A stretch of 64,000 bases of DNA from C7867-006 sp964453075 (GCA_964453075.1 CAYVNM010000003.1:1-64000); one strand, 5' to 3'. Counted from the stretch's first letter, positions 41,805 through 49,445 are shown. Numbers and translations: made by a program. The notes: generated by a model from the letters alone, not told the origin.

Positions 41805-41860
41805 CAAAAAATAACGAAGCCAATTTTTGTGTGGTTTTTGTTATATCTATTTATCCACAC

Positions 41861-41889
41861 TTGACTTGTACCCCCAGGGGGTATAGTAT
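41861..41889 (+). promoter_or_regulatory. csoR promoter with CsoR-type operator in the spacer
   Basis: TTGACT (41861-41866) and TAGTAT (41884-41889) are 17 bases apart. The spacer contains TACCCCCAGGGGGTA (41869-41883), a 15-base palindrome of the GC-rich type bound by CsoR/RcnR regulators. Binding there would block RNA polymerase, so csoR is probably autoregulated. Confidence 0.8.
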
Positions 41890-41896
41890 TACGTTT

Positions 41897-42175
41897 ATGA
41901 AAAACATGGATTCAGCAAAACAGAAACTTCTACGTCGCCTAAAAATAATAGAGGGACAGATTAGGGGTCTTCAAGAAATGATAGATAATAATGTTTATTG
42001 TATAGATATTATCACTCAGACATCAGCTGTTAAAAAAGCATTGTCTTCAGTGGAGGATGCCCTAATGGAAGATCATTTGGGTACCTGTTTGATAGAGCAG
42101 ATTAAAGAGGGAAAAAATAAAGAAAGAAAGGCTACAGAAGAAATATTGAAAGTTTATAAGCTAAAGAGAAAATAG
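41897..42175 (+). CDS. csoR: CsoR/RcnR-family metal-sensing repressor
   Basis: This 92-residue helical protein has the family core RRLKIIEGQIRGLQEMIDNNVYCIDIITQTSAVKKALSSVEDALMEDHLGTC. The Cu(I) ligands of CsoR, Cys in VYCIDI, His in EDHLGTC and the following Cys, are all present, which favours copper sensing. The ATG at 41897 is 7 bases after the -10. A copper-type operon follows at 42421. Metal identity is inferred. Confidence 0.88.
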   Translation: MKNMDSAKQKLLRRLKIIEGQIRGLQEMIDNNVYCIDIITQTSAVKKALSSVEDALMEDHLGTCLIEQIKEGKNKERKATEEILKVYKLKRK

Positions 42176-42253
42176 TTTACGTACCCAGAGAAAGGATTCA
42201 AAATTCTTTCCCTGGGCAGGTGAAACCAATTTCCCAGGAGGAAGGAGTTCTTT

Positions 42254-42310
42254 ATGAAGCACTGGATGATTCCAGCCGTGGCTCACTGCAAGGAGGGTTG
42301 CAGTAGATAG
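42254..42310 (+). CDS. 18-residue Cys/His-rich leader peptide candidate
   Basis: GGAGGAAGGAG (from 42236) precedes an ATG at 42254. The peptide is MKHWMIPAVAHCKEGCSR, with His3, Met5, His11, Cys12 and Cys16, all soft-metal ligands. Two mutually exclusive hairpins lie upstream: a CCCAGAGAAAGG-type arm with TTCTTTCCCTGGG, or CCTGGG with the CCCAGG that abuts the Shine-Dalgarno. A terminator lies downstream. Position between csoR and the copper operon suggests a metal-responsive leader, but this is inference from sequence alone. Confidence 0.45.
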   Translation: MKHWMIPAVAHCKEGCSR

Positions 42311-42354
42311 CCCTCACCACACAAGTGAGGGCGGACCCCTTAGAGCTCGGACCC

Positions 42355-42400
42355 CCCGTCGGCGAGGCGTTCCTTGCCGACGGGTTTCTTTTTATTTTTT
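42355..42400 (+). terminator. Strong terminator between csoR leader region and copper operon
   Basis: CCCGTCGGCGAGG (42355-42367), loop CGTT, CCTTGCCGACGGG (42372-42384), then a T-rich tract. An extra hairpin CCCTCAC/GTGAGGG precedes it. Confidence 0.88.
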
Positions 42401-42420
42401 TTGATTGATATAATTATATT

Positions 42421-43449
42421 ATGCAAAGTAAGGTTACATACAAATTTTATATTCAAGGAATGCACTGCAAATCTTGTGCATTGTTTATACAACAAGAACT
42501 TTCAGATTTATCTTATGTAAATAGGGTCATAGTGGATGTTAGTGCTAGTACAGTAGAAGTGACAGGGGATTTTGAAGGTATTCCACAAGAGGAATTGGCA
42601 AAGGATTTCTCGGTAATGTTTCTGGATAGAGGATACTCTTTTTTTATTGATAAAAAAGAAGATAATAAAAATTGGTCAGATTTCAAAATTGCAGTACCTG
42701 TTGCTCTAGTTTTTGTAGTTATATTTTTGTTATTACAAAAAACAGGATTGGTTAGTGTTGTGAACTCTAGTAATGTGACTTTTGGGACAGCTTTTGTTTT
42801 AGGACTTGTGGCCTCAATATCTTCTTGTGCTGCTGTGGTGGGAGGTCTCGTGTTGTCTATGTCTGCGACATTTGCAAAGGAGGGGGATAAAATCAAACCC
42901 CAATTATTTTTTCATTCTGGTCGCATGATTTCTTTTTTTATTTTTGGTGGTGTGATAGGTGTTATTGGCTCAGCATTTACTTTGAGTAGCACCATGTCTT
43001 TTATTCTAAGTTTTATAATAGGTTTAGTAATGCTTCTTCTTGGAATAAATCTTTTGGGTATTTTTGATTTTACCAAAAAACTACAACCATCAATGCCGAA
43101 ATTTATTTCCAAACACGCCTTGGGAGTTTCTAGGTGGAATCATAGATTAACACCGTTTTTAGTTGGGGCTGTTACCTTTTTCTTGCCTTGTGGTTTTACA
43201 CAATCAATGCAAGTCTATACTCTTTCTACTGGTGCTTTTTTGCAGGGAGGTTTGACTATGTTTGTTTTTGCCTTGGGTACTTTGCCTGCTCTTGCTTTAA
43301 TTAGTTTTAGTTCTTTAGGTTTTATTAATAATTCAAAATCAGGAATATTTTTTAGATCGGCCGGTATTATCGTGATATTTTTTGCTGTTTTCAATTTACT
43401 TAATAGTTTGGTGGTTATAGGATTATTACCACCTATTTTTCATTTTTAA
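42421..43449 (+). CDS. HMA domain fused to SafE/DsbD-like membrane transporter
   Basis: This 342-residue protein has a heavy-metal-associated domain with MHCKSC (about 14-19), then about six to seven membrane helices of the sulfite-exporter/DsbD-like family. Conserved cysteines lie in SISSCAAVVGG and FLPCGFTQ. The HMA domain probably hands copper to the membrane part for export or delivery. TATAAT (42409-42414) ends 6 bases before the ATG. The next gene overlaps its stop, and csoR lies upstream. Confidence 0.82.
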   Translation: MQSKVTYKFYIQGMHCKSCALFIQQELSDLSYVNRVIVDVSASTVEVTGDFEGIPQEELAKDFSVMFLDRGYSFFIDKKEDNKNWSDFKIAVPVALVFVVIFLLLQKTGLVSVVNSSNVTFGTAFVLGLVASISSCAAVVGGLVLSMSATFAKEGDKIKPQLFFHSGRMISFFIFGGVIGVIGSAFTLSSTMSFILSFIIGLVMLLLGINLLGIFDFTKKLQPSMPKFISKHALGVSRWNHRLTPFLVGAVTFFLPCGFTQSMQVYTLSTGAFLQGGLTMFVFALGTLPALALISFSSLGFINNSKSGIFFRSAGIIVIFFAVFNLLNSLVVIGLLPPIFHF

Positions 43450-43847
43450 TGAGTAATAATATGAAATCTATTCTAGTTTCCATTTTTATATCTTTATCTT
43501 TGATTGTCGGAGTTGTTATACTCAGCAAAAATACTTCCCAAACAGAAAATGTTTTAGTTAACAATGTGAGTGTGGTTGAGGGTGTTCAGTTTATAGATCT
43601 AACTGCTAAGGCTGGTTACTCTCCTAGAAAAAGTGTGGCTAAAGCTGGAATCCCGACAGTTCTTCGTGTTAACACAAACGGAACATTTGATTGTTCTTCT
43701 ATAGTTAGAATTCCTAGCATGGATCTTTCAAAAAATTTAGCTCTGGCTGGTGTTACTGAAATACCACTTGGTAGTCCTTCTGTTGGGGTTTTGAAAGGCA
43801 CTTGTGGTATGGGGATGTATCCCTTTGAAATAGATTTTCAAATTTGA
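43449..43847 (+). CDS. Membrane-anchored cupredoxin-like protein
   Basis: This 132-residue protein has an N-terminal membrane helix (ILVSIFISLSLIVGVVIL) and an exterior domain. The pattern AGYSPRKSVAKAGIPTVLRV, then FDCSSIVRIPSMDLSKNL and LKGTCGMGMYPFEIDF is that of plastocyanin-like domains, with Cys and Met ligands at the C-terminal loop (CGMGMY). It probably binds copper outside the membrane and receives it from the fused transporter. Its ATG overlaps that gene's stop. Confidence 0.78.
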   Translation: MSNNMKSILVSIFISLSLIVGVVILSKNTSQTENVLVNNVSVVEGVQFIDLTAKAGYSPRKSVAKAGIPTVLRVNTNGTFDCSSIVRIPSMDLSKNLALAGVTEIPLGSPSVGVLKGTCGMGMYPFEIDFQI

Positions 43848-43935
43848 TTTTTGGTTGACTACTACTGTTTATAATGATATTACTAATTTCGGAAAAGGTA
43901 TAAAATCAGAATTCTCGGTTTCAGGAGAACCAAAT

Positions 43936-44616
43936 ATGACCGAAAAGGAAATGCGAGAGAAGGTTCGTGAGTTGGTAGAGATCGTTCCGGTTGCCGATCT
44001 CGATGATATCCTGAGAACCATCACGGTTTCGGCCAGAAAGAATGGCTCGGTAGCGAAACCTCCACCTTCTTCTTTTGTTCGTACACCGATCTCGGTTCTT
44101 CGTTGGGAGAGGACTCTCAAGCTTGGGGAAGTTGCCAAGGGAAAGAATTTCGGCAACGAGGGCTCGCGTATCACAATCGAAGGTTGGAGCGAGAACTTTC
44201 GGTGTGGGTTCCTGTCAGATGGCCGAAGTCTCCCAATCTATCCTGGTGGGACAGTCAGCATGTACGCGCTTCGAGAGAGGGCAACTCTCGAAGAAGTGTG
44301 CGTTGGATTGGGGGGAGATCTTCAGACCTCACTTTCCGAAATCTGGATGACACTTCTACAAGATGTGTCGTTGGGATTTCAGAAGTTGACGTTCTTTTCA
44401 CCAGATATCTTTGGCATGATCAGAGAAGTTTCTGCTGTCAGGTACAGGGCCGGATGGTTCTTGCTTTCCAGTGAAACTCCTCTTCGTGTCAGTGATGTGC
44501 CAGTGATCAATTCAAGGTGGGCTCTGCCACGATTAAGAAAGGTCGTGGTTTTGGAGGAGGGACAGGTAGTTGTCTCAAGGAAATATCCTCCCAGCGTTTT
44601 GCCTCCACTTCGTTGA
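43936..44616 (+). CDS. Orphan cytosolic protein, GC-rich
   Basis: The AGGAGA before the ATG at 43936 decides the start; the frame is open further upstream but without such a site. The 226-residue product has an acidic helical N-terminus (MTEKEMREKVRELVEIVPVADLDDI) and then a beta-rich region, with no signal peptide. TATAAT occurs at 43870-43875. It is one of the GC-rich cassettes with its own terminator. No family was recognised. Confidence 0.6.
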   Translation: MTEKEMREKVRELVEIVPVADLDDILRTITVSARKNGSVAKPPPSSFVRTPISVLRWERTLKLGEVAKGKNFGNEGSRITIEGWSENFRCGFLSDGRSLPIYPGGTVSMYALRERATLEEVCVGLGGDLQTSLSEIWMTLLQDVSLGFQKLTFFSPDIFGMIREVSAVRYRAGWFLLSSETPLRVSDVPVINSRWALPRLRKVVVLEEGQVVVSRKYPPSVLPPLR

Positions 44617-44623
44617 CAGTTTT

Positions 44624-44665
44624 AACCCCTCCCAGATCGTATGATCTAGGAGGGGTTCGTTTTTT
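44624..44665 (+). terminator. Terminator of the 43936 cassette
   Basis: AACCCCTCC with GGAGGGGTT plus an inner AGATC/GATCT stem, then a T run. Confidence 0.88.
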
Positions 44666-44704
44666 AATTCTTCTTATTTTGTTAGTTGTTGTATAATTGT
44701 TTTT

Positions 44705-45595
44705 ATGAAGGAAGATTTTTCAATAAAAAATATTTTAGTTACAGAAAAAATAGAAGATTATGAACTTTTGGATAGTGGTGGAAGTGAAAAACTAGAAAAA
44801 TATGGTGAATTTGTGCTTCGTAGGCCAGATTTACAAGCTATATGGGAAAAGTCGCTAGGGGAAAAGGAGTGGGAAAAAAATGAGGCTTTTTTTGTTAGAT
44901 CGGGCACAGCGGGTAAATGGAAAAAAACAAAAACTATGGGTGATGTTTGGAATGTTTCTTTGAATGATTTGGTTTTTCAGTTACAACTTTTACCTTCCAA
45001 ACATTTAGGAGTGTTTCCAGAACAGGCTGTTCAATGGGAATGGTTACAAGAAAAAATATCCAAAGAAAATCAAAAAGTTAAAGTTTTAAATCTGTTTGGA
45101 TATACAGGAGGAGCAAGTCTGGCTTGCGCTAAAGCTGGAGCTGATGTTTGTCATGTTGACTCTTCAAGGTTTGCGGTAGATTTGGCAAACACCAATATGA
45201 AATTATCTGGTTTAGAAAAAACAAAAATTAGATTTATAGTTGATGATGTAAGAAAATTTGTAGAAAGAGAAATAAAAAGAGGGGTGAAGTATGATGTCGT
45301 TTTGCTTGATCCGCCTGTCTATGGCAAGGGAGCAAAAAAAGAAGTTTGGAAGATTGAAGAAGATTTGTTGCCGTTTTTGCATAGAGTTAAACAAGTGCTT
45401 TCAGATAGCCCTGTTGCGATTGTGCTAAATGGATATGCCTCGGTGTATTCAAGTGTTACATACAGACAGTTGCTTGAGACTATTACTAATGATTTAAAGG
45501 GAAATATTTCTGATGGTGAACTGGCTATAAAAGAATCTTCTGGTGGCCGGCTTTTAACTAGTGGTATTTTTGCTAGATGGGAAAAATATGAATAG
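44705..45595 (+). CDS. RlmI/RlmK-like SAM-dependent rRNA methyltransferase
   Basis: This 296-residue class I methyltransferase has the SAM-binding strand VKVLNLFGYTGGASLACAKAGADVCHVDSS, the acidic loop IRFIVDDVRKFVERE and the catalytic motif DVVLLDPPVYGKG, similar to the D-P-P-x-[FY] of rRNA cytosine methyltransferases. Its N-terminal part (LRRPDLQAIWEK; GKWKKTKTMGDVW) matches the family. TATAAT (44692-44697) ends 7 bases before the ATG. The exact target base is unknown. Confidence 0.82.
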   Translation: MKEDFSIKNILVTEKIEDYELLDSGGSEKLEKYGEFVLRRPDLQAIWEKSLGEKEWEKNEAFFVRSGTAGKWKKTKTMGDVWNVSLNDLVFQLQLLPSKHLGVFPEQAVQWEWLQEKISKENQKVKVLNLFGYTGGASLACAKAGADVCHVDSSRFAVDLANTNMKLSGLEKTKIRFIVDDVRKFVEREIKRGVKYDVVLLDPPVYGKGAKKEVWKIEEDLLPFLHRVKQVLSDSPVAIVLNGYASVYSSVTYRQLLETITNDLKGNISDGELAIKESSGGRLLTSGIFARWEKYE

Positions 45596-46133
45596 TATAG
45601 ATAATTTTGTGCAAAATTATTTTACTCATGGTCGTACTCCTGGTATGACTGATTTTATGTATGTAGTAACTAGTTTTTTTGACGTGACTACTGTTGTGAG
45701 TGCGTTGAGATTTATTTTTGTTGTTTTGATCGTGGCTTTTCTAATATGTAAATTTAGGAATATAAGATATAGTTTTTTGTTTGTGCTGACTATTTTTGTG
45801 GGGGGAATTATTACTTATTTTTTGAAGATATTTTTTGATGTTAGCCGTCCGTCTATGGCAGTAATATCTGTCCTGGGCCAAAGTTTTCCAAGTTATCATG
45901 CGGTGGCAGCTACAATATTTTTTTTGATGCTCATTTATATTTTTGATGATTATTTTAAAAAGCCCTACAAATATGTATTTAATTTTGTTTGTATATTTGG
46001 GATTTTTTTGATAGCTGGAAGTCGGGTTTATTTAGGTGTACATTGGGTAAGTGATGTTTTTTGGGGAATTATCCTGGGTGTAGGCATCTCATATATTGCC
46101 GTTCAAATATTTAGGTATTTTTTTGATAAATAA
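45588..46133 (+). CDS. PAP2-family membrane phosphatase
   Basis: This 181-residue protein has six hydrophobic helices and the PAP2 motifs KIFFDVSRPS (motif 1), FPSYHAVAA (motif 2, with Tyr where Gly is usual in PSGH) and SRVYLGVHWVSDVFWG (motif 3, with its catalytic His). It probably dephosphorylates lipid diphosphates such as undecaprenyl diphosphate, complementing uppS. The ATG at 45588 overlaps the previous stop. Confidence 0.85.
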   Translation: MNSIDNFVQNYFTHGRTPGMTDFMYVVTSFFDVTTVVSALRFIFVVLIVAFLICKFRNIRYSFLFVLTIFVGGIITYFLKIFFDVSRPSMAVISVLGQSFPSYHAVAATIFFLMLIYIFDDYFKKPYKYVFNFVCIFGIFLIAGSRVYLGVHWVSDVFWGIILGVGISYIAVQIFRYFFDK

Positions 46134-46134
46134 A

Positions 46135-46977
46135 ATGATTTTACTTTCTGGAAAAGAGACTCGAGATTTTTTAAAAAAACAGCTTTTAGAAGAGGTTGGT
46201 GGTTTATTAATTAAACCCAAGTTAGTCATATTTCAAATAGGTGATAATGAAGAATCTAATGTTTACATAAAACAGAAAAAGATTTTTGGTGAGAGTTTGG
46301 GGATCGAGGTTGTACACAAAAAATTTCCAGATGATGTCGGTGAAGATGAATTAATTAATAATATAGAAGCATATAATCAAAATGAAAAAATATCAGGGAT
46401 TATTTTTCAGTTACCAGTACCAAAAAATATTAATCTTCACAAAATATTAAATACTATAGACTACAGAAAAGATGTAGATGGTTTGGGTTTTATACAACAA
46501 GGCAAATTCTATAGTGGTGATAAGGACGCAATAATACCAGCTACAGCTAGAGGAGTGATGTCCTTGTTTGATTATTACAAAATTGATCTTAGATCAAAAA
46601 ACGTTGTAGTTATAGGTAGGTCAAATCTTGTTGGAAGACCAATAGCACAAATGTGTCTAAATAGAAATGCTACAGTTACAGTCTGCCATTCAAAAACAGA
46701 CAATATTAAAAACATAACAAAGACGGCTGATGTTATTATTGTTGCTTGTGGAGTTTTGGGTATGGTGGACTCCTCATATGTTAGGGAAGGTCAAGTAATT
46801 ATAGATGTTGGTATACATAAAACCATTACGGGTCTCAGAGGTGATGTTGTATTTGATGATGTAAAAAACATGGTTTCAGCTATATCACCGGTTCCTGGTG
46901 GAGTGGGGCCATTAACTGTGGTTTCTTTATTCCAGAATTTACTAGATGCACAAAAAAGCCAAAATGTGCTAAAATAG
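46135..46977 (+). CDS. folD: Methylenetetrahydrofolate dehydrogenase/cyclohydrolase
   Basis: This 280-residue protein has the FolD signatures: YIKQKKIFGESLGI (active Lys), GIIFQLPVPKNI, KDVDGLGFIQQG, PATARGVMSL, and the NADP site VVVIGRSNLVGRPIA and SPVPGGVGPLTV. It interconverts methylene- and formyl-tetrahydrofolate. It fits with glyA, thyA and DHFR further right. It starts 1 base after the PAP2 stop. Confidence 0.94.
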   Translation: MILLSGKETRDFLKKQLLEEVGGLLIKPKLVIFQIGDNEESNVYIKQKKIFGESLGIEVVHKKFPDDVGEDELINNIEAYNQNEKISGIIFQLPVPKNINLHKILNTIDYRKDVDGLGFIQQGKFYSGDKDAIIPATARGVMSLFDYYKIDLRSKNVVVIGRSNLVGRPIAQMCLNRNATVTVCHSKTDNIKNITKTADVIIVACGVLGMVDSSYVREGQVIIDVGIHKTITGLRGDVVFDDVKNMVSAISPVPGGVGPLTVVSLFQNLLDAQKSQNVLK

Positions 46978-47005
46978 GTCGCAGTTATTAATTAACTAGA
47001 ATATT

Positions 47006-47851
47006 ATGAATCAATTATTTGATACTAATTTAGATAGTCTACAAAAGAAGAGATTTTTCAACGTTTTGATAACCACAATTGTAATTTTAGCAGTTTTTCT
47101 TGGTGTAAAAGCCTTGAGTGCTGTAAAGGAATACTCTTATATAGGTGGGGGCGTTTATCCTGCAAATACGATAACAGTTTCTGGAACAGGGGAGGTTTTT
47201 TCAATTCCTGATACAGGATCGTTTTCTTTTTCAGTAAATGAAGAAGGTAAAACAGTAAAAGAGGCTCAAGAAAAATCTAGTAAAAAAATGAACGCTATTC
47301 TAGATGCTTTGAAAGAAATGGGTGTTGAAGATAAAGATGTAAAAACAATAGGTTATAATTCTGGTCCTAAATATGAATGGAGACAGGCTTCTTGTCCTAC
47401 ATCATCTTCTGATCTGGGTATGCCGGTGTACTGTCCTCCAGGTAAAAGTATTTTAACTGGTTATGAGGTTAACCAAACAGTATCTGTAAAGGTTAGAAAG
47501 ACAGAAGACGCTGGAGATGTGCTAACAAAAGTTGGTGGTTTGGGAGCAACCAATATAAGTGGTCTTGATTTTGTAGTTGATGATACTGATGCTGCCAAGG
47601 CAGAAGCTAGAGAATTAGCAATAGCTGATGCTAAAGAAAAAGCAAAAGCTCTGGCAAAGGCTTTGGACATAAAATTGGTAAGAATAGTAAGTTTTAATGA
47701 TTCCAGCGATTACCCTCCAATGTATTACGCAATGGATTCTATGAGTAGTGTAAAGGCAATGGGGGCTGGTGAGGCAGCTGTATCTCCAAGACTTCCTGTG
47801 GGGGAAAACAAGACTGTTTCAAATGTTACAATAACTTACGAGGTTAAATAG
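47006..47851 (+). CDS. SIMPL (DUF541) domain membrane-anchored protein
   Basis: This 281-residue protein has one N-terminal membrane helix (FNVLITTIVILAVFLGVKAL). A SIMPL domain follows (ITVSGTGEVFSIPDTGSFSFSVNEEGKTVKEAQEKSSKKMNAI ... GATNISGLDFVVDD ... ARELAIADAKEKAKALAKALDI). Such proteins are exterior and of unclear function, sometimes linked to oxidative stress. A short inserted loop carries two cysteines (ASCPTSSSDLGMPVYCPPG), possibly disulfide bonded. Confidence 0.85.
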   Translation: MNQLFDTNLDSLQKKRFFNVLITTIVILAVFLGVKALSAVKEYSYIGGGVYPANTITVSGTGEVFSIPDTGSFSFSVNEEGKTVKEAQEKSSKKMNAILDALKEMGVEDKDVKTIGYNSGPKYEWRQASCPTSSSDLGMPVYCPPGKSILTGYEVNQTVSVKVRKTEDAGDVLTKVGGLGATNISGLDFVVDDTDAAKAEARELAIADAKEKAKALAKALDIKLVRIVSFNDSSDYPPMYYAMDSMSSVKAMGAGEAAVSPRLPVGENKTVSNVTITYEVK

Positions 47852-47883
47852 GAGGGTATTTATCGGGTGTATTTTAGTGGATG

Positions 47884-47912
47884 TTGACTTGTGGGGCGAT
47901 AGAGAGTATTAT
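47884..47912 (+). promoter_or_regulatory. Promoter of secE-nusG
   Basis: TTGACT (47884-47889), a 17-base spacer and TATTAT (47907-47912). The predicted start is at about 47919, immediately before a CCCC/GGGG hairpin. Confidence 0.75.
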
Positions 47913-47918
47913 ATCTCT

Positions 47919-47940
47919 AAATCCCCAGACGGGGTTTTTT
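47919..47940 (+). terminator. Hairpin with T run at the start of the secE-nusG transcript
   Basis: ATCCCC-AGAC-GGGG followed by TTTTTT. It can end transcription from the SIMPL gene. Because it also lies at the predicted 5' end of secE mRNA it may act as a 5' cap hairpin. The rest of 47.85-47.98 kb holds nothing else. Confidence 0.7.
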
Positions 47941-47979
47941 AATAGGGAGAAAACACAATAATCTCTCTGATATAAAAAT

Positions 47980-48159
47980 ATGAGCTTAATTACTTACCTA
48001 AAAGATACACAAGGAGAATTAAAACATGTTAGCTGGCCCACTCGTAACCAAACGATAGCTTTTACTATAGTAGTTGTTTTGATTTCAGTTTTTGTTTCAT
48101 TCTTTCTTGGTTTTTTTGACTATATCTTTGAATTGATTCTAAAGAAATTTGTAATTTAA
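47980..48159 (+). CDS. secE: Preprotein translocase subunit SecE
   Basis: This 59-residue protein has the SecE signature: an amphipathic N-terminal helix ending ELKHVSWPTRNQTI and a single membrane helix (AFTIVVVLISVFVSFFLGFFDYIF) with a basic tail. SecE clamps SecY in the translocon. It is followed 6 bases later by nusG, the classic gene order. Confidence 0.93.
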   Translation: MSLITYLKDTQGELKHVSWPTRNQTIAFTIVVVLISVFVSFFLGFFDYIFELILKKFVI

Positions 48160-48165
48160 TTTATT

Positions 48166-48711
48166 ATGTCAAAACAGCAAACAAATGGTACAAGAAATTG
48201 GTATGTGGTTCATACCTATGCCGGATATGAAAACGCAGTTATGCGTAATTTAAAACAGCGCATAGAATCTCTAGGTATGGAGGACAAAATATTCAATGTT
48301 ATTGTTCCGACAGAAAAGAAAATTAAAATAAAAGGTGGTAAGAGGGTAGAAGAGGAAGAAAAGATATATCCAGGTTATATTCTTGTAGATATGATAGTTA
48401 CTGAGGATTCCTGGTTTGTCGTTAGAAATACACCTCGTGTAACAGGTTTTGTTGGTTCTGGAATTTATCCTGTACCAATAGATCCAAAAGAAGCAGAGGA
48501 TTTATTCCGACGTATGGATGCCCACACAGTTAGACATAAAATAGATTTATCTTTGAACGATGCTGTTACTATTGTTGATGGTCCATTTAAGGATCTTGAT
48601 GGTAAGGTAAATGAAGTTGATGAGGAGAGAGGCAAGGTTAAGGTTTTGGTGGCTATGTTTGGCCGAGAGACACCAGTGGAACTAGATTTTCTTCAGGTAA
48701 AGAAAATCTAG
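48166..48711 (+). CDS. nusG: Transcription termination/antitermination factor NusG
   Basis: This 181-residue protein has the NGN domain (WYVVHTYAGYENAVMRNLKQRIESLGM; YPGYILVDMIVTEDSWFVVRNTPRVTGFVG) and the KOW domain (DAVTIVDGPFKDLDGKVNEVDEERGKVKVLVAMFGRETPVELDF). It couples RNA polymerase to Rho or the ribosome. Between its stop and rplK lies structured element copy B. Confidence 0.95.
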   Translation: MSKQQTNGTRNWYVVHTYAGYENAVMRNLKQRIESLGMEDKIFNVIVPTEKKIKIKGGKRVEEEEKIYPGYILVDMIVTEDSWFVVRNTPRVTGFVGSGIYPVPIDPKEAEDLFRRMDAHTVRHKIDLSLNDAVTIVDGPFKDLDGKVNEVDEERGKVKVLVAMFGRETPVELDFLQVKKI

Positions 48712-48717
48712 TTCAGA

Positions 48718-48834
48718 GACTTTCAAATCTGGCGAACTCCTCGTTCCCAGTTTGAAAATGCTCATCACCTTACGACAGTAAGGCTCCTCGAATTTTCAAA
48801 CTCTCACGTCGGATTTCATCTAGATTTGAAAGTC
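48718..48834 (+). promoter_or_regulatory. Conserved structured RNA element, copy B (between nusG and rplK)
   Basis: A 13-bp perfect outer stem (48718-48730 with 48822-48834), an inner stem AGTTTGAAAAT (48749-48759) with ATTTTCAAACT (48792-48802), and an apical CCTTAC/GTAAGG hairpin with a GACA loop. The unpaired strings TGGCGAACTCCT (48730-48741) and TCGGATTTCAT (48809-48819) are identical to copy A at 4800-4910, while the stems differ and keep pairing. Confidence 0.75.
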
Positions 48835-48851
48835 TTGGAATGCTGAGAAAG

Positions 48852-48880
48852 TTGAATTTTTTAAGGAATTGTTGTATATT
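48852..48880 (+). promoter_or_regulatory. Promoter of rplK
   Basis: TTGAAT (48852-48857), a 17-base spacer and TATATT (48875-48880), giving a leader of about 37 bases. It lies after copy B, so rplK can be made without it. Confidence 0.65.
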
Positions 48881-48923
48881 AGGTCATCTCGCGCTTCTCG
48901 GGAATTAACGTAAAAATAAAAAA

Positions 48924-49346
48924 ATGGCAAAGAAAATAACAAAAAAACTGAAATTAGTAATAGCTGCGGGTAAGGCAACTCCAGCCCCTCCAGTAGGTCC
49001 TGCTCTAGGTCAGGCCGGTATAAACATAGGTGAGTTTGTAAAACAGTTCAATGATGCCACAGCAAAGATGGTGGGCGATGTTGTGCCTGTAGATATATCA
49101 GTTTACGAGGACAGAACATTCTCTTTTGTATTGAAAACTCCTCCAGCATCAAATCTTATCTTGAAAGCTTTAGGTAAGGAAAAAGGTTCTGGAAAAAATG
49201 CAGTTTCAAAAATTGGAAGCATAACAAAAGCACAACTTAAAGAAATCGCTGAAAAGAAAATGCCAGACCTAAACGCTAATGATGTTGAAGCCGCAATGAA
49301 GATTATTGCAGGTACAGCTCGAAGCATGGGGGTGGACGTGAAATAG
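48924..49346 (+). CDS. rplK: 50S ribosomal protein L11
   Basis: This 140-residue L11 has the N-terminal KLVIAAGKATPAPPVGPALGQAGINIGEFVKQFND (the PPVGPALGQ loop that thiostrepton-type drugs contact in the L11-rRNA complex) and the C-terminal RNA-binding domain ending IAGTARSMGVDVK. It organises the GTPase centre with L10-L12. rplA, its usual partner, is not next to it. Confidence 0.95.
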   Translation: MAKKITKKLKLVIAAGKATPAPPVGPALGQAGINIGEFVKQFNDATAKMVGDVVPVDISVYEDRTFSFVLKTPPASNLILKALGKEKGSGKNAVSKIGSITKAQLKEIAEKKMPDLNANDVEAAMKIIAGTARSMGVDVK

Positions 49347-49357
49347 AGAACGTCCAC
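49332..49357 (+). repeat. Hairpin at the rplK stop, tandem element copy 1
   Basis: GTGGACGT (49332-49339) pairs with ACGTCCAC (49350-49357) across the 10-base loop GAAATAGAGA. The hairpin contains the rplK stop codon. The 49.35-49.63 kb region has no gene and holds this, copy 2, and a terminator. Confidence 0.75.
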
Positions 49358-49419
49358 CGGCCGGAGGCTGTCGAGCCGAGGCGGGCTCGCGCAAGTTTTC
49401 AGTAGAAAATTATGCGTGA

Positions 49420-49445
49420 GTTGATGTGAAATAAGCAACATCAAC
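49420..49445 (+). repeat. Hairpin downstream of rplK, tandem element copy 2
   Basis: GTTGATGT (49420-49427) pairs with ACATCAAC (49438-49445) across the 10-base loop GAAATAAGCA. Compared with copy 1, two stem pairs are changed on both sides. A third half-copy, GTTGATGTAAAATAG, lies at 49500-49514. Confidence 0.75.

Noticed and set aside
41516..41823. Minus-strand frames over tRNA-His and its duplicated end
   Set aside because: They translate the tRNA, its duplicate and hairpins; no start signals.
43869..44474. Alternative frames overlapping the 43936 orphan
   Set aside because: Same reason: GC-rich shadow frames without ribosome-binding sites; the 43936 frame fits the AGGAGA site and terminator.
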